DNA of 64,000 nt from Cryoendolithus antarcticus (taxonomy: Eukaryota > Ascomycota > Dothideomycetes > Cladosporiales > Cladosporiaceae): positions 434,001-498,000 of the forward strand of contig NAJO01000005.1 in the NCBI GenBank assembly GCA_002077065.1. The letters are read 5' to 3'. Below the pieces are notes generated by a model. The model ran no database searches and was not told the DNA's origin. It saw only the letters and a program-made list of their open reading frames with translations. Positions 55,401-64,000 of this stretch are shown here, piece by piece. The number at the start of each line of letters is the position of its first letter. Position 1 is the first letter of the stretch. Both the position numbers and the translations under genes were made by a program.

Positions 55401-55571
55401 ATAGGCAGGGTTGGAGGCATTTAGGATGGCATCGGTGGACCATATACGGACATGGCCGTCGCCGGCGGCGGTGGCTAGGCGCGAGCCATCGGGGGAGACG
55501 TGGCAGCTGTACACTTCATGCTCTCTCTTCTCTCCGCCGTGTGAGAGCCACAGAGGTTTGGTGAACCGCAT
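52404..55571 (-). CDS. HIR1: Histone regulator HIR1 (HIRA homologue)
   Basis: Subunit of the HIR/HIRA histone chaperone that deposits H3-H4 independently of replication and represses histone genes. Single exon, 1,055 residues. MRFTKPLWLSHGGEKREHEV opens an N-terminal WD40 propeller: SCHVSPDGSRLATAAGDGHV, GTIHSVRFSANGKYLASGAD, DVQDLGWSCDSSILVSVGLD, FDPSNKYFATASDDRTIKIF and ISDLAWSPDGETIYYTSLDG. A linker carries the B-domain-like part (KQRVTITKDGKKRIAPLLL), which in HIRA binds Asf1. The C-terminal Hira domain includes PKAVLLVTGNSHFWAAACED and ADLGRD-free helical repeats ending in acidic GDEEGEGIEWGEGDE. Length is typical for filamentous fungi. Confidence 0.96.
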   Translation of the reverse strand: MRFTKPLWLSHGGEKREHEVYSCHVSPDGSRLATAAGDGHVRIWSTDAILNASNPAYTKPKQLASLSHHSGTIHSVRFSANGKYLASGADDKIVCVYNLDPSPPAHTTFGSNETPPVENWRIFRRLIGHDNDVQDLGWSCDSSILVSVGLDSKVVVWSGSTFEKLKTLSNHQSHVKGITFDPSNKYFATASDDRTIKIFRFTPPPPNASAYDQTSNFTLEHTVSAPFSTSPLTTYFRRCSWSPEGAHIAAANAVNGPVSSVAIINRGTWDGEINLIGHEGPVEVCAFSPRLFYQRPHDKDVPQSSVTIIACAGQDKTLSVWNTSFPRPFVTTAELAAKPISDLAWSPDGETIYYTSLDGTIAAVVFERGELGYPAPTADNDKALAKYGAGRRVGIVENADALRLEEGSKAGELRGVEGRMGELMGDSQPQPSILTNGDAHMNGTTNGTGAPEPAATAPAPPKDPQAEKIDKLKQRVTITKDGKKRIAPLLLSSSNQGESNLPRTQLQAAVRHGAISDAPATILDLSKPYDGLPKGGLSGLLMGNKRKYAEVEGDDEKRAEKRVHLVQQTGATPIVSNTPDGLVPASTAPSKPIEIPEVLRPAITNPSMTVSQIRLAVPMVRSVIIRPRDPSRAVPDSDTTSTAPAEPPDADKPLIFEARNATGPSRTGRAQDREPTRITVSKRAQTLWQDYLPKAVLLVTGNSHFWAAACEDGSLHVWTPAGRRLLNALILDSQPVILDCRGWWLLALTATGQCHVYNLHTLSAPHPPISLAPILDTASAVQHPHLTPSPSLIFARLNSAGRIIAALSNGEGFTYSPALHTWQRLTENWWAVGSQYWNTTDTSLATPASIAKNLRPQASSSSGAPTAWHDVINPENLSAGIIPLLERHTTAQALLKGRAYFLQRLVKMLISAEGYEGFESAVSIAHLENRIAAALTLGARDEFRVYLVTYAKRLGAENLRAKVEELLRGLMGRLYEDKEDGDDGEGDEEGEGIEWGEGDEVCGWKREDLLREVVVVLGKWRELQRVTVPYAKLLGVIGEVAEGAGKEGEEMEVET

Positions 55572-55841
55572 TGTCGCTGTCGATTATACTGCCTCCTTAA
55601 GCATGACCAGTCTTACTACCACTTGCAGCGATGCACATCCTCCTCTTCCCAGCAAACAATGCATCCACCAGCGAATCTTGTGTCGACATGTGGTGAAGGC
55701 AGCTCCATGTCGCGCCTGGAGGACGCGATCCTTATCAGATCGTGCCAAGCCCTCTATGCATTCACTTCCGCTGGCTACATATATGATCCATGGGTTCCAT
55801 CCCCTAACAACTTGTCGACCATTGTCGTCAAGATCCTGATC
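55572..55841. promoter_or_regulatory. Divergent promoter of HIR1 and the mitochondrial-type gene
   Basis: 270 bp between the two chosen starts. The right-hand frame is open through it but begins with a TTG, so it is unlikely to be coding. Confidence 0.4.
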
Positions 55842-57089
55842 ATGGCCGTAAGCAGGAGCAGAGGAGCCTGCCAATGCCTTCACGCAATACGCCCATCGAC
55901 ATCGGCAAGGGCGGCGGCCTGCGCCTTCACTTTCCCCCGTCACTATCTCAGTAGCTCCTCTGGACCTCGCGAAGGACAACTCCGGACACGAGATGTGCGC
56001 TTCAATGCGAGGGCAATAGGCCCCTCACGACGATACGCGTTGTCAAGCACGAATTCGAGCACAAGCTTGAGTCAGAGGGATCTGAATGCGACACATGCAC
56101 GGGTACAGGAGCTGGCTGCGAGTGTCCTGAAGCCGGCGGACCAGCCGATACCGCCAGAGCAACGCATATTGTACGTCTTCGAGCAACTCGACGCTATTTC
56201 TCGCGGTCTCGTAGATGCGAAGTCGATCAACGCCTCTATCGCTACGCCCGCACCCAACGCAACAGCTACCTCCGCCTTACTCGGATCCGTGAACAACCGC
56301 CAGTCACCGCCCTCTGTGACGAAGGCAAGTTTGCTGAGTTTGATCAGCCAGGCTATGGAAGAGATCGTGCGACATCCGCATGTCTTCATCACACCGGCAG
56401 TCCTGAAGGCGTACATAGACGTGCAGTCTCTCTTGCATCAGCCCTCGAGCTTCCCGGATGTACTCGAGATGTATGCCTCGAAGCCGATTCCTGCGGTCTC
56501 AGGTAACACGATCTCATTCACAATGCCCAATACCGGCAAGGTTAACGCTGCTGTACCCAAGGGTACTGCGGACACCGCTTTGACCACCGCGATCTCGTCC
56601 CACGACCTGTCGCTCGCAATCGACACCATCACAACCACCTACTGTACCCCCGCTTTTCGCAAAGCCAAGATGCTGAGACAAATGCTCGTCCCAGCTTCTG
56701 GCCTCGCGATCGCCCCCGTCGCAGCCTACACGCTCTCGCAGCAATTCGCTGAATGGCAGCACATGCTCGACCCGCAACAAGCAACATATATGGCATTCGC
56801 AGGGATGATGACATATGTCTCTGCCGTCAGTATGGTTGGTTACGTAGCTGTCACGACAGCGAACGATCAGATGATGAGGGTTACTTGGGCACAGGGCGTA
56901 CCGCTATGGGAGAGATGGGTCAGGGAAGAGGAGAGGGCAGCTATCGATCGCGTGGCAGCCGCGTGGGGATTCAAAGATCTTGGGAAGAGAGGGGATGAGG
57001 AGGGTGTTGAGTGGGAAGAGCTGAGGGAGTGGGCCGGAAGGAGAGGTATGGTGCTGGACAGTGTTGCGCTCATGGAAGGCATGGAGTGA
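55842..57089 (+). CDS. Predicted mitochondrial membrane protein, fungal family of unknown function
   Basis: I start the gene at the ATG at 55842 (MAVSRSRGACQCLHAIRPST), giving 416 residues. The first 60 residues are rich in Arg, Ser and Ala with almost no acids, a mitochondrial targeting signal. A helical middle part follows (QRILYVFEQLDAISRGLVDA, ASLLSLISQAMEEIVRHPHV, FITPAVLKAYIDVQSLL, PDVLEMYASKPIPAVSG). Two hydrophobic stretches (LVPASGLAIAPVAAYTLS and YMAFAGMMTYVSAVSMVGYV) suggest inner-membrane anchoring. The end, EWEELREWAGRRGMVLDSVA, looks conserved. The helical part recalls yeast respiratory-assembly or prohibitin-interactor proteins, but I cannot assign one. Confidence 0.75.
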   Translation: MAVSRSRGACQCLHAIRPSTSARAAACAFTFPRHYLSSSSGPREGQLRTRDVRFNARAIGPSRRYALSSTNSSTSLSQRDLNATHARVQELAASVLKPADQPIPPEQRILYVFEQLDAISRGLVDAKSINASIATPAPNATATSALLGSVNNRQSPPSVTKASLLSLISQAMEEIVRHPHVFITPAVLKAYIDVQSLLHQPSSFPDVLEMYASKPIPAVSGNTISFTMPNTGKVNAAVPKGTADTALTTAISSHDLSLAIDTITTTYCTPAFRKAKMLRQMLVPASGLAIAPVAAYTLSQQFAEWQHMLDPQQATYMAFAGMMTYVSAVSMVGYVAVTTANDQMMRVTWAQGVPLWERWVREEERAAIDRVAAAWGFKDLGKRGDEEGVEWEELREWAGRRGMVLDSVALMEGME

Positions 57090-57421
57090 GATCCCGAAAA
57101 CATGATTACTCTTACTGGACGACTACTACTTACTGCGAACGTCGGGCGACCATCATCACGGTACTGACCATCATTCGCGAGACTCGGGAGAAACGAGGAC
57201 AGCCAAGCGATTTGACCGGACTTTCGGGTGTACGACAAACTCAACGTTACGGTACGCGACGTCACGAACGGATTGCGAGATCTCGCCCGCAAATATACGC
57301 ATATATGCTGTCTGCGACCTAGAATCGCGGCTCAAATCTGCGAGTTAGCTTCCGGTCAACATTGAGGATTCTGACTGCCGCCATTTTCACACGCTGAGCT
57401 GAAAAGTAATTTAGCACAACC
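57090..57421. other. Intergenic spacer
   Basis: About 330 bp between two plus-strand genes; nothing recognised. Confidence 0.35.
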
Positions 57422-58099
57422 ATGACATCCCTCAAATCAGCCATTGCAATCGCAAGCAGCTCCATCGCTCTCACCGGCGCAGGAGGCATAGCGGCGCTCT
57501 CCCTTTTCGACATCCCGGAACTGCAATCACAGCCAGCATCACGGAGTCTATCTCAAATCCGCTGGCTGTTCAGCAGGGGCTCCCACGTCTTTCCCTCGGT
57601 GGCCTTCGCCGCAGGTACCGGCTTCCTCTACCTTGCCTACGACGCCGTTCCAGCGCACCTTACAGCAGTCCAAGGCTTGACTCACGCTCTTCGCGGCGTT
57701 AGTATGCTCGGCACCCCTGCAGGCAGAGCAGGCAGTTTCCTCCTCGCTGGCCTGCTAGCTCTCAGCATTGGACCCATGACACAGGTCATGATACCCACGA
57801 ATTTCCGGCTCATTGAGCTGAATGAAGCGAAGGGCGGGTCGCGAAGCGAGGCCAGCGCTAAGACGGCCAAGGCTGAGGGAGTGAAAGGTCAAAGTGCACT
57901 GGATTCCGTTGATGGGAAGGGGCAGACTGGGCAATTCTCGGATTTGAGTGGACCGCAGGAGGAGACCGCTGAGGGGACGTCGAAGGCTGAGGATGAGGAG
58001 GTGAAGGGTTTGTTGGAGAAGTTCAAGTGGCTTAATGCTGGCAGGGCTGTGTTGCTTGCGGCGGGAGGGGTGGTGGGAATGGTTGCTATGGTGGGTTGA
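57422..58099 (+). CDS. DUF1772-type integral membrane protein
   Basis: Single exon, 225 residues. Four hydrophobic segments: SAIAIASSSIALTGAGGIAA, VFPSVAFAAGTGFLYLAYD, GSFLLAGLLALSIGPMTQVM and LNAGRAVLLAAGGVVGMVAM. The segment GPMTQVMIPTNFRLIELNEA between the third and last spans, with a long polar loop (about 60 residues, Glu/Lys/Ser-rich), is typical of the anthrone oxygenase-like DUF1772 family. Some members oxidise anthrones in polyketide clusters, but there is no polyketide synthase in this window. An enzymatic role is therefore not supported here, and it may be a housekeeping paralogue. Confidence 0.85.
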   Translation: MTSLKSAIAIASSSIALTGAGGIAALSLFDIPELQSQPASRSLSQIRWLFSRGSHVFPSVAFAAGTGFLYLAYDAVPAHLTAVQGLTHALRGVSMLGTPAGRAGSFLLAGLLALSIGPMTQVMIPTNFRLIELNEAKGGSRSEASAKTAKAEGVKGQSALDSVDGKGQTGQFSDLSGPQEETAEGTSKAEDEEVKGLLEKFKWLNAGRAVLLAAGGVVGMVAMVG

Positions 58100-58642
58100 G
58101 AGAGCTCAGCCTGATCAGACTAAAGAGAGGCATACACGATAAAAGCTGTTCCTGCAGCGCACAATTCTACCTATCAATCGCGTACGAATGTATTTCCCAT
58201 CGCTCGCGTGACTTTCCTTCCAGCAACCAAATCGCGGGACCACATCAATCGGCGTTTGACGGCCAGGTAAGTGCTACGCTTCGTACGTCTCGCTCACACC
58301 CCGCATCAACTTCTCTCTCCATGACACTCTGCGGCCTTCGTACAGATGATGTCGGCCATATCATGACCACAGATCGGCCTTCTCCTGCGCGGCAGCCATG
58401 GTGCATTGACGAGGCAGCGGCAATCTGAGCGATGCAACGAGGGTGCCTCCATGTTGTACGACCATCTCCCGTCGCCCCCGGTCGGCTTCTGCTTCCGCGG
58501 CATAAGTGGGCGGTCAATGGATAAGTACATGGTACATTCATCTCTCCTTTGTCTCTTGTCATACTCTCAACAGTTCCTGGAGAGCCCTGTCTCGCATTCT
58601 CCGAAGACATTTTGTTCCGGTACAACCTGACAGATTGCAAGC
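58100..58642. other. Intergenic region upstream of gluconokinase
   Basis: About 540 bp between two plus-strand genes; no coding frame or RNA gene recognised. Confidence 0.35.
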
Positions 58643-59344
58643 ATGGAGCACAAAACCCTCCCCCCAACCCCACCAACCGAACCCAACAATCCCTCCTCGA
58701 CAATGGCCACGCATATCCCACCTACAAACGGCGGCCCCACGCCTGAGTCCTCACAAAAGCACATCTGGGTCATCACGGGCCCAGCAGGCTGCGGCAAGAC
58801 TTCCGTAGCAGAGCACCTTCATCAGACCTTCTCGCTGCCTTACCTGGAAGGCGATACTGTAAGTCGCCTCTAACTCAGCCAGGCTTCAGGACCCGCTGAC
58901 CGAGGATTTCAGTACCACACCCCCGAAAACGTCTCCAAGATGGCAGCCGGGCACCCCCTAACCGACACCGACCGCTGGGACTGGCTCATAACGCTGCGCA
59001 CCGCCTGCCTCGCAACCCTCAAATCCTCCCCGGGCGTCATTCTGACCTGCAGCGCTCTGAAACGGAAGTACCGCGATGTCTTGCGCATTGCGAGCTACGG
59101 CCATCCGGAAGTCAAGGTCCATTTCGTGTTCCTCAGAGCTAGCGAAGTAGTACTCATGGAGAGGGTCAGGGGACGGAAAGACCACTACATGAAAGACTAC
59201 ATGGTGAAGAGTCAGGTGGGGAGTCTAGAGACGCCCGGGAACGATGAGGAGGATGTGCTGCCTGTCGATGCTGGAGGGGAGGCGGAGGAGGTGAAAGAGT
59301 TGGCTGAGGGGGTGGTTGAGAAGGTGATGCAAGCGAGCGCCTGA
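58643..59344 (+). CDS. Gluconokinase
   Basis: Phosphorylates gluconate to 6-phosphogluconate, feeding the pentose phosphate pathway. Exons 58643-58858 and 58913-59344 (54-bp intron, GTAAGT ... GATTTCAG) encode 215 residues. P-loop GPAGCGKTS at residues 46-54, then YLEGDT joined by splicing to YHTPENVSKMAAGHPLTDTD, the substrate-binding segment. RWDWLITLRTACLATL, VILTCSALKRKYRDVLRIAS and MKDYMVKSQVGSLETP (lid region) are all family signatures. The N-terminal 35 residues are Pro-rich and probably unstructured; the ATG at 58703 (MATHIPPTNG) is an alternative start. Convergent with cyanamide hydratase (115 bp). Confidence 0.93.
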
Positions 59345-59459
59345 GCAATCTCAAGCTATCACACATAATGCTTGAAAGGGCTTCTGGACACGACCTTTCT
59401 GTCTCCTGGACGACTACGCTCCCCGCACCGGCGCATGGAACCCAACGACACAGCCCCCG

Positions 59460-60224
59460 TCAATCAAACTCCGCCATCACCCCATTCCCCTCCACCAACC
59501 CAACAAACCCCTCAATCCTCGTCGAATTACACCATGGCTTCCGCCCCATCTCCTCCCTCAACACATGCGCAAAACATCCTGTCCAGCCCCCTCTCGGCCA
59601 CGCCTCCACAACACTCTCAATCGTCACCCTATCAACTAACTCCGCAAACTTCCCAGCATTATCCAGCAGGGTGCCGAAATGTATGGCAGCCGTCAACTCC
59701 GTCAGCATACCCGTTTCGCCGAGATCCTGGTGTCGGATTATGGTCTCGGCTACGCTTTCAGCTTGGGGGATCGGGGAGGAGAGGGATTTGAGGAGGTTGA
59801 GGGAGAGGAAGGCGCCATGGAATTCGAAGGAGAGGTGCGTTGAGGTGAGGTTGTAGGGCGTGGTGCCGAGGTCATGGAGTAGACAGACTAGGAGGAGGGT
59901 TTCGGGGGTGTGGTGGAAGGAGTGGAAGTGGGAGAGGGTTATCGCACGGGCTAGAGTGGGAAGAAGGTCAGGAGGGAACGGACGATCAGGGAATAAAGGG
60001 AAGGAGGTACCGAAGTAGTAGACGCGCATGCTGTGTGCGTAGGTCTCCTTAGGCAAATGCTCCCGGGCGTAGGCTTGGACTTCATGGACGAGGGGTGTGT
60101 CCGGAAGTGCAATGTCTTCGACTCTCAGAGGAAGCGGCTTCGTGGGACTGGGCCGTGAGGCGATGATAGCATCTAGGGAGTGCGGCACGGCTGTCCAGCC
60201 ATACTGTTCTTCTATCGTCGACAT
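59460..60224 (-). CDS. Cyanamide hydratase-like HD-domain protein
   Basis: Family of fungal cyanamide hydratases (urea hydro-lyase, yeast Ddi2/Ddi3 type) that convert cyanamide to urea; metal-dependent HD fold. I use the ATG at 60224 (MSTIEEQYGWTAVPHSLDAI), giving 254 residues; the open frame continues to 60338 but without an ATG. Metal ligands are visible as TYAHSMRVYYFG (H64), CLLHDLG (H117, D118) and TIIRHQD (H165). Other matches: FGTSFPLFPD, FEFHGAFLSLNLL and IHFGTLLDNAGKFAELVD. The active site looks intact and the length is normal. The natural substrate may differ from cyanamide. Confidence 0.92.
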   Translation of the reverse strand: MSTIEEQYGWTAVPHSLDAIIASRPSPTKPLPLRVEDIALPDTPLVHEVQAYAREHLPKETYAHSMRVYYFGTSFPLFPDRPFPPDLLPTLARAITLSHFHSFHHTPETLLLVCLLHDLGTTPYNLTSTHLSFEFHGAFLSLNLLKSLSSPIPQAESVAETIIRHQDLGETGMLTELTAAIHFGTLLDNAGKFAELVDRVTIESVVEAWPRGGWTGCFAHVLREEMGRKPWCNSTRIEGFVGLVEGNGVMAEFD

Positions 60225-60600
60225 CGGTAATGGGAAAGACTTGGAGACTATTGTCAATGCAGAAAACGATGCGGTGATTCCAGAGAAGACTTCGGTGCTG
60301 GGATTACTTGAGGAGTGTAACAGTGAGAGCAATGGCACGACTTAGACCTTATGTATTACCTATAGGTCTTACAGACCATTGCGATGTCGCTTGCCCTCGC
60401 TGTGTCAATGGACAATCTCGCTGTCAGACCCAGCGCCTTGTATGAGCCACATCGGGTTTAGCGCGGAAACTTGGTCAGCGCTTCTCTGTCGCTGTCATCT
60501 TGCCTGTACAGGATGGCCATGGCCATGCGTAGACTTCCGTGTAAGCTGTGGCAGGTAGTGGTCGTGAGCAACATCCCATCCATCGCCTCGCTGCTTCCGC
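60225..60600. other. Spacer between the cyanamide hydratase and CLF1 genes
   Basis: About 375 bp; both neighbours are on the minus strand. Nothing recognised. Confidence 0.35.
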
Positions 60601-62652
60601 TCAGCCCGCCGCCGCCGCCTCCCTCGCAGCAGCCTCCTCCTTCTCCCTCTTAAACTTCTGCGCAGCCGCCAGCAGCTTGCCCAGTTTCGCCGCCCCCTCA
60701 TCATCGGCCGGAAACACATAATCCATATACTCCTCAAAGCTATCATCATCCAGCTTCCTGCGCTTCTTGATCCGTCTCGGCATCTGCTTGGCCAGCGCCT
60801 CCTGGTCCTCAGGCCTGCCATGCACGTCTTCGAAGCCCTTCCACGCGTTGAGTAAAGCGACGCGTTCAGATGTGAGATCGCGGTCTTTGTACAGCTTCGA
60901 AGCGCGCGAGAAGACCGCGCGAGCGCGAGACTTCGCGGCGTCGGAGATGGGTGGCTCGGTTTCCTCGTCTTCTGGCTCTTCGGCGTCAGCGTCTGGGACG
61001 TTGAGCTCGAATTGCGCGAACGAGATCCAGACTTTGACGTGATCGGTCTTCTGTAGTAGTCGCTCATAAAGCGCTCTACACCTCTCCACCTCGCCTTCCT
61101 CGTCCTCGAAATCAATCCAGGCTTTCCAGACGAGCTCGGGCATGTCTAGGGTAGGCTGCTGCACGGCTAGCTCGAAGATCCCGCGCACGCGCTCGAAGTC
61201 CTCTAGGCCACGTTCGAGCTCGGCGAACTTGATCCAGGCGGTGGAGTTGGAGGGGTCCCATTCGATCCATTTCTCGTACAGCGTGCGGCAACGGGAGAAC
61301 TCGAAGAGCTTGAGTTCCAGCTCGACGTAGGCGCGGAAGAGCTTGTTCTTGGGGCAGAGACCGATGGCTGTGCCCATCGTCTTGCGTGCGCGGTCGAGCT
61401 GAGATTGCCGTAGTTCGAACTGCGCTTTGAGGATCCAGATTTTGGCAAAGGTGAAGGATTTGTGTGGGACAAGGTTTAAGCATTCTTGGTAGATCGAGGC
61501 CGTGCGGTGGATGTCTTTGGTTGTAAGTTCTTCGTACATCGCGTAGAAGATCCAGAGATATACGTAGCGTCTCCAGTGGCGCTTTTCGCGTGAGGGTGGG
61601 ATCTGAGCTATGGCGCGCTCGTAGACGTCTCGGACGCGTGCCGGGTCTGCGGAAGTCTCTTCAAGACGAGCGTAGTCGAACCAGGCATCGTAGTTTGAGG
61701 GATTCTCGGTCACTTGCTCTTCATAGAGCACGCGGCGCTTGCTGAGGACTACGTCTTCCACGCCTGACTGGTCGCCGTATTGCTTCTCAAACTGGGTGTA
61801 TTGCTTGTGTAGGAGGGCGCTGGAGGAGCGCGGCATGCGGTCGAGAGCGTACTTGTAGATTGCACGGGCTCGCTCGAACTCTTTTAGCTTTGACTCGAAG
61901 CGAGCGTATGCGATGAAGAGCTTCTCGTCCATGAAGTCCTCTCCCAGTGTCTCGATCGCGATGCCGTAGACTTCGCGAACCAGGTCGGACGTGCCGTTCT
62001 CGTCCTCGAACTTTGCCCACTTGATCCAGTTACGTGCTTCCGGATGCACGATCGTAAACCGCTCGAAAATGTTCCTCGCTCTCTCGAACTCGCCGTACCT
62101 CTTCTCCAGCTTAATGTACGCCAGCCAAGCCGCCTCATCCGGTTCCCAGCTCATCCACCTCTCAAATACCTGTCGCACATTCGGAATCTGCCCCAGCATC
62201 TCCTCCATGTACACATACTTATACCACAGCTTATCAATTCTCGGCTGGATCGTCACAGCTCGATCGAGTACGTTCCTCGCATGATTGATATTCCTCTCCT
62301 TCATCTCCGCCTCCACATACCGCACCCATAGCTGCACATTCGTCGGATCGCAGTCCAACGCCCTCTCAAAGACTGATCGAGCTCGTCGATACTCCTTCTG
62401 CTCCAATTCCCACATGGCATAGCGGAGCCAGTTGCCCATGTTGATCCGATTGCGGCGGACATAGTCCTCGAACTCGCGCCGCTTGCGCCCTTGGAATTCA
62501 TGAAGCTCTTCAAGATCTGCGAAGCGCTGAGTAGGGGCCTTGACTCCTTCCTCCTGTCTGTCTACGGCTTCGCGGAGGAGCTGCTCGGCGGAGATCTGCT
62601 GAGGTGCGGCGGCCTTGTTCTTGACCCGGGGAGGGCCGCGCGAGGACTCCAT
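60601..62652 (-). CDS. CLF1: Pre-mRNA splicing factor CLF1 (crooked neck / Syf3)
   Basis: HAT-repeat scaffold of the Prp19-associated complex, needed for spliceosome activation. Single exon, 683 residues, starting [23 protein letters not shown] repeats fill the protein: [100 protein letters not shown] and about ten more. The end carries [20 protein letters not shown] followed by a Lys/Glu/Ala-rich tail. Length matches the family (about 680-690). Divergent from the verprolin-like gene. Confidence 0.97.
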   Translation of the reverse strand: MESSRGPPRVKNKAAAPQQISAEQLLREAVDRQEEGVKAPTQRFADLEELHEFQGRKRREFEDYVRRNRINMGNWLRYAMWELEQKEYRRARSVFERALDCDPTNVQLWVRYVEAEMKERNINHARNVLDRAVTIQPRIDKLWYKYVYMEEMLGQIPNVRQVFERWMSWEPDEAAWLAYIKLEKRYGEFERARNIFERFTIVHPEARNWIKWAKFEDENGTSDLVREVYGIAIETLGEDFMDEKLFIAYARFESKLKEFERARAIYKYALDRMPRSSSALLHKQYTQFEKQYGDQSGVEDVVLSKRRVLYEEQVTENPSNYDAWFDYARLEETSADPARVRDVYERAIAQIPPSREKRHWRRYVYLWIFYAMYEELTTKDIHRTASIYQECLNLVPHKSFTFAKIWILKAQFELRQSQLDRARKTMGTAIGLCPKNKLFRAYVELELKLFEFSRCRTLYEKWIEWDPSNSTAWIKFAELERGLEDFERVRGIFELAVQQPTLDMPELVWKAWIDFEDEEGEVERCRALYERLLQKTDHVKVWISFAQFELNVPDADAEEPEDEETEPPISDAAKSRARAVFSRASKLYKDRDLTSERVALLNAWKGFEDVHGRPEDQEALAKQMPRRIKKRRKLDDDSFEEYMDYVFPADDEGAAKLGKLLAAAQKFKREKEEAAAREAAAAG

Positions 62653-63046
62653 GGCGGCGGTGGGGGAAGTGAGAGCACCGATACTGCCAGTCCACTATGC
62701 TGCGTGGTAGGTGTAGCGCCACAGAGAGCAAAGCTGCAGATGTCGCAAAGTGAATGAATTGAATGTTCGCAGTATGTGTTGCATGTAAGCAGGTAAGCCG
62801 AGAGCTGCGCCTCACATCCGATCCTCAGCCACAACTCGACGACTAACGCCAAGGACGACCTGGTGGTCTTGCGACTTCATTCACAGTCGCCGTCTTGATC
62901 ATTGCTAGATTCCAGTAGAGCAAGTGAGGTGGACAGATTGCCAGGCTTACTGATCTCCTCGACTTTGGCCGAGTCTGAACTCATCACATGCGACTTGACC
63001 GTGGCACCAGGCATCTCTACTCCCATACTATTCGATAGCGGCGACA
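62653..63046. promoter_or_regulatory. Divergent promoter of CLF1 and the verprolin-like gene
   Basis: About 390 bp between start codons; no defined element seen. Confidence 0.35.
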
Positions 63047-64000
63047 ATGCCAGCACCACCTCCACCCCCGCCGCCGCCGCCCATGCCAGGAGGCTTTGGA
63101 GGTACGCATGAAATCATGAGGCCCCCTCGCGCATTGCTGACCCTCTTCTAGGGCCTCCACCACCACCTCCCCCACCACCCGGAGGACTACCAGCTAGGCC
63201 ACCACCGACAGAAGCTAAGGGAAGAGTAAGTGCCCAGGGCAATGTGGCAAGCAACACTGGGGCTCGTTACTGAACGCATGACCAGGGCGCACTGCTCGGC
63301 GACATCACCAAAGGTGCACGGCTCAAGAAAGTGGCTCAGGTTAACGACAGGTCGGCTCCCATAATCGATGCCAAAGTTACAAACAATGCGGGACCACCGA
63401 CGGGAGGTGCGCCTCCAGTGCCTGGACTTCGACCGCCAACTACGACAACTCGAGCGCGGAGCAATAGCGATCAGGGACAGACCTCGCCAGTGGCTGCGAG
63501 TAGTGAGGCAGCACCACAACTGGGAGGGTTGTTCGCAGGAGGCATGCCGAAGTTGCGGAAGTCAGGCGGTATCAAGACAGGGGCGTATGATTCAGATCCG
63601 GAGACAGCTTCACGGAGCACATCCAATCCGATCGCACCGAGGCTACCACCCACGAGACCGAATGGTGCTGCACCGAGACCACCTGGCGCACCTCCACTGC
63701 CTCCGAGCAGTGCGCCATCAATACCCACGATCGCAGATACCCCAACAATGCCATCACGACTTGCTGCATTGCGACCTACGCCGAACACTACTAACTCTAC
63801 ACCCTCGATAGCTGGGAAGCCGAAACCTCCACCACCAATAGGCAAGAAACCGCCCCTACCGCCTCCTACCTCGCGGAAGCCATCCTCTGCTGCTCCAGCT
63901 GTGCCGTCACCACCACGGGCATCAACACCAGACTCATCAGCTCCTCCTGCACCTCCACCACCACCTCCCTCTGGACTCGCGCCACGACCTCCACCAATAG
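63047..64000 (+). CDS. VRP1: Verprolin/WIP-like WH2-domain actin-regulatory protein, cut by the right edge
   Basis: Proline-rich partner of WASP that binds actin through a WH2 motif and works at endocytic actin patches. Exons 63047-63101, 63152-63225 and 63296 to the window end; introns 50 bp and 70 bp. The first exon encodes MPAPPPPPPPPMPGGFG, the second the remaining Pro/Gly stretch, and the third opens with GALLGDITKGARLKKVAQVN, the WH2 motif (LxxxI...LKK). Next come NDRSAPIIDAK, LGGLFAGGMPKLRKSGGIKT and long PPPLP-type profilin/SH3 ligand runs. The frame is still open at base 64000, so the C-terminal WASP-binding part is missing. It was found by joining exons by hand. Confidence 0.88.

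Noticed and set aside
57422..58099. DUF1772 gene as an anthrone oxygenase of a polyketide cluster
   Set aside because: No polyketide synthase or tailoring enzyme lies within the window; flanking genes are primary-metabolism or splicing genes.

Overview
The window is nuclear DNA of a filamentous ascomycete (Pezizomycotina). Protein styles such as the DUF3824 protein, the CCG-9-type trehalose phosphorylase, the cyanamide hydratase and the WHI2-like BTB protein suggest a dothideomycete, but the class is an inference. Genes are closely packed on both strands. Most have 0-5 short introns, mainly 47-90 bp, with GT...AG ends and CTGAC/CTAAC-like branch sites. There are no operons, rRNA or CRISPR arrays, and I recognised no tRNA genes or transposons. 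I rebuilt exon structures by hand; every gene given with full exon coordinates sums to a whole number of codons.

Layout, 0-30 kb: a Ser/Thr-rich single-pass membrane protein cut by the left edge (-); APQ12 (-); tRNA ligase TRL1 (+); trehalose phosphorylase (-); WHI2-like BTB protein (+); a small membrane protein (+); kynurenine formamidase (-); a DUF3824 protein (+); inositol-phosphate synthase INO1 (+); a DIMINUTO-like FAD oxidoreductase with a frameshift (-); a GPI-type wall protein (+); dipeptidyl peptidase III (+); a mitochondrial stomatin-like protein (+); casein kinase II beta (-).

Layout, 29-64 kb: a large Ser-rich protein of unknown function (-); a 2.7-kb stretch without a recognisable gene; gankyrin/Nas6 (-); TRAPPC11 (-) back to back with RIC1 (+); a transcription-factor-like protein (-); a tandem pair of NTF2/SnoaL-like proteins (+,+); a U1-type zinc-finger protein (-) back to back with PRP31 (+); HIR1 (-); a mitochondrial membrane protein (+); a DUF1772 protein (+); gluconokinase (+); cyanamide hydratase (-); CLF1 (-); and verprolin/WIP (+), cut by the right edge.

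Most genes are housekeeping. Two divergent pairs join functionally related proteins: TRAPPC11/RIC1 (Golgi GTPase activation and tethering) and zinc finger/PRP31 (splicing). CLF1 is a further splicing gene. I saw no secondary-metabolite cluster or clearly new multi-gene system. The best leads are the NTF2-like duplicates that differ in intron number, the frameshifted FAD gene, the large unassigned protein at 29.7-32.7 kb and the related-function divergent promoters.
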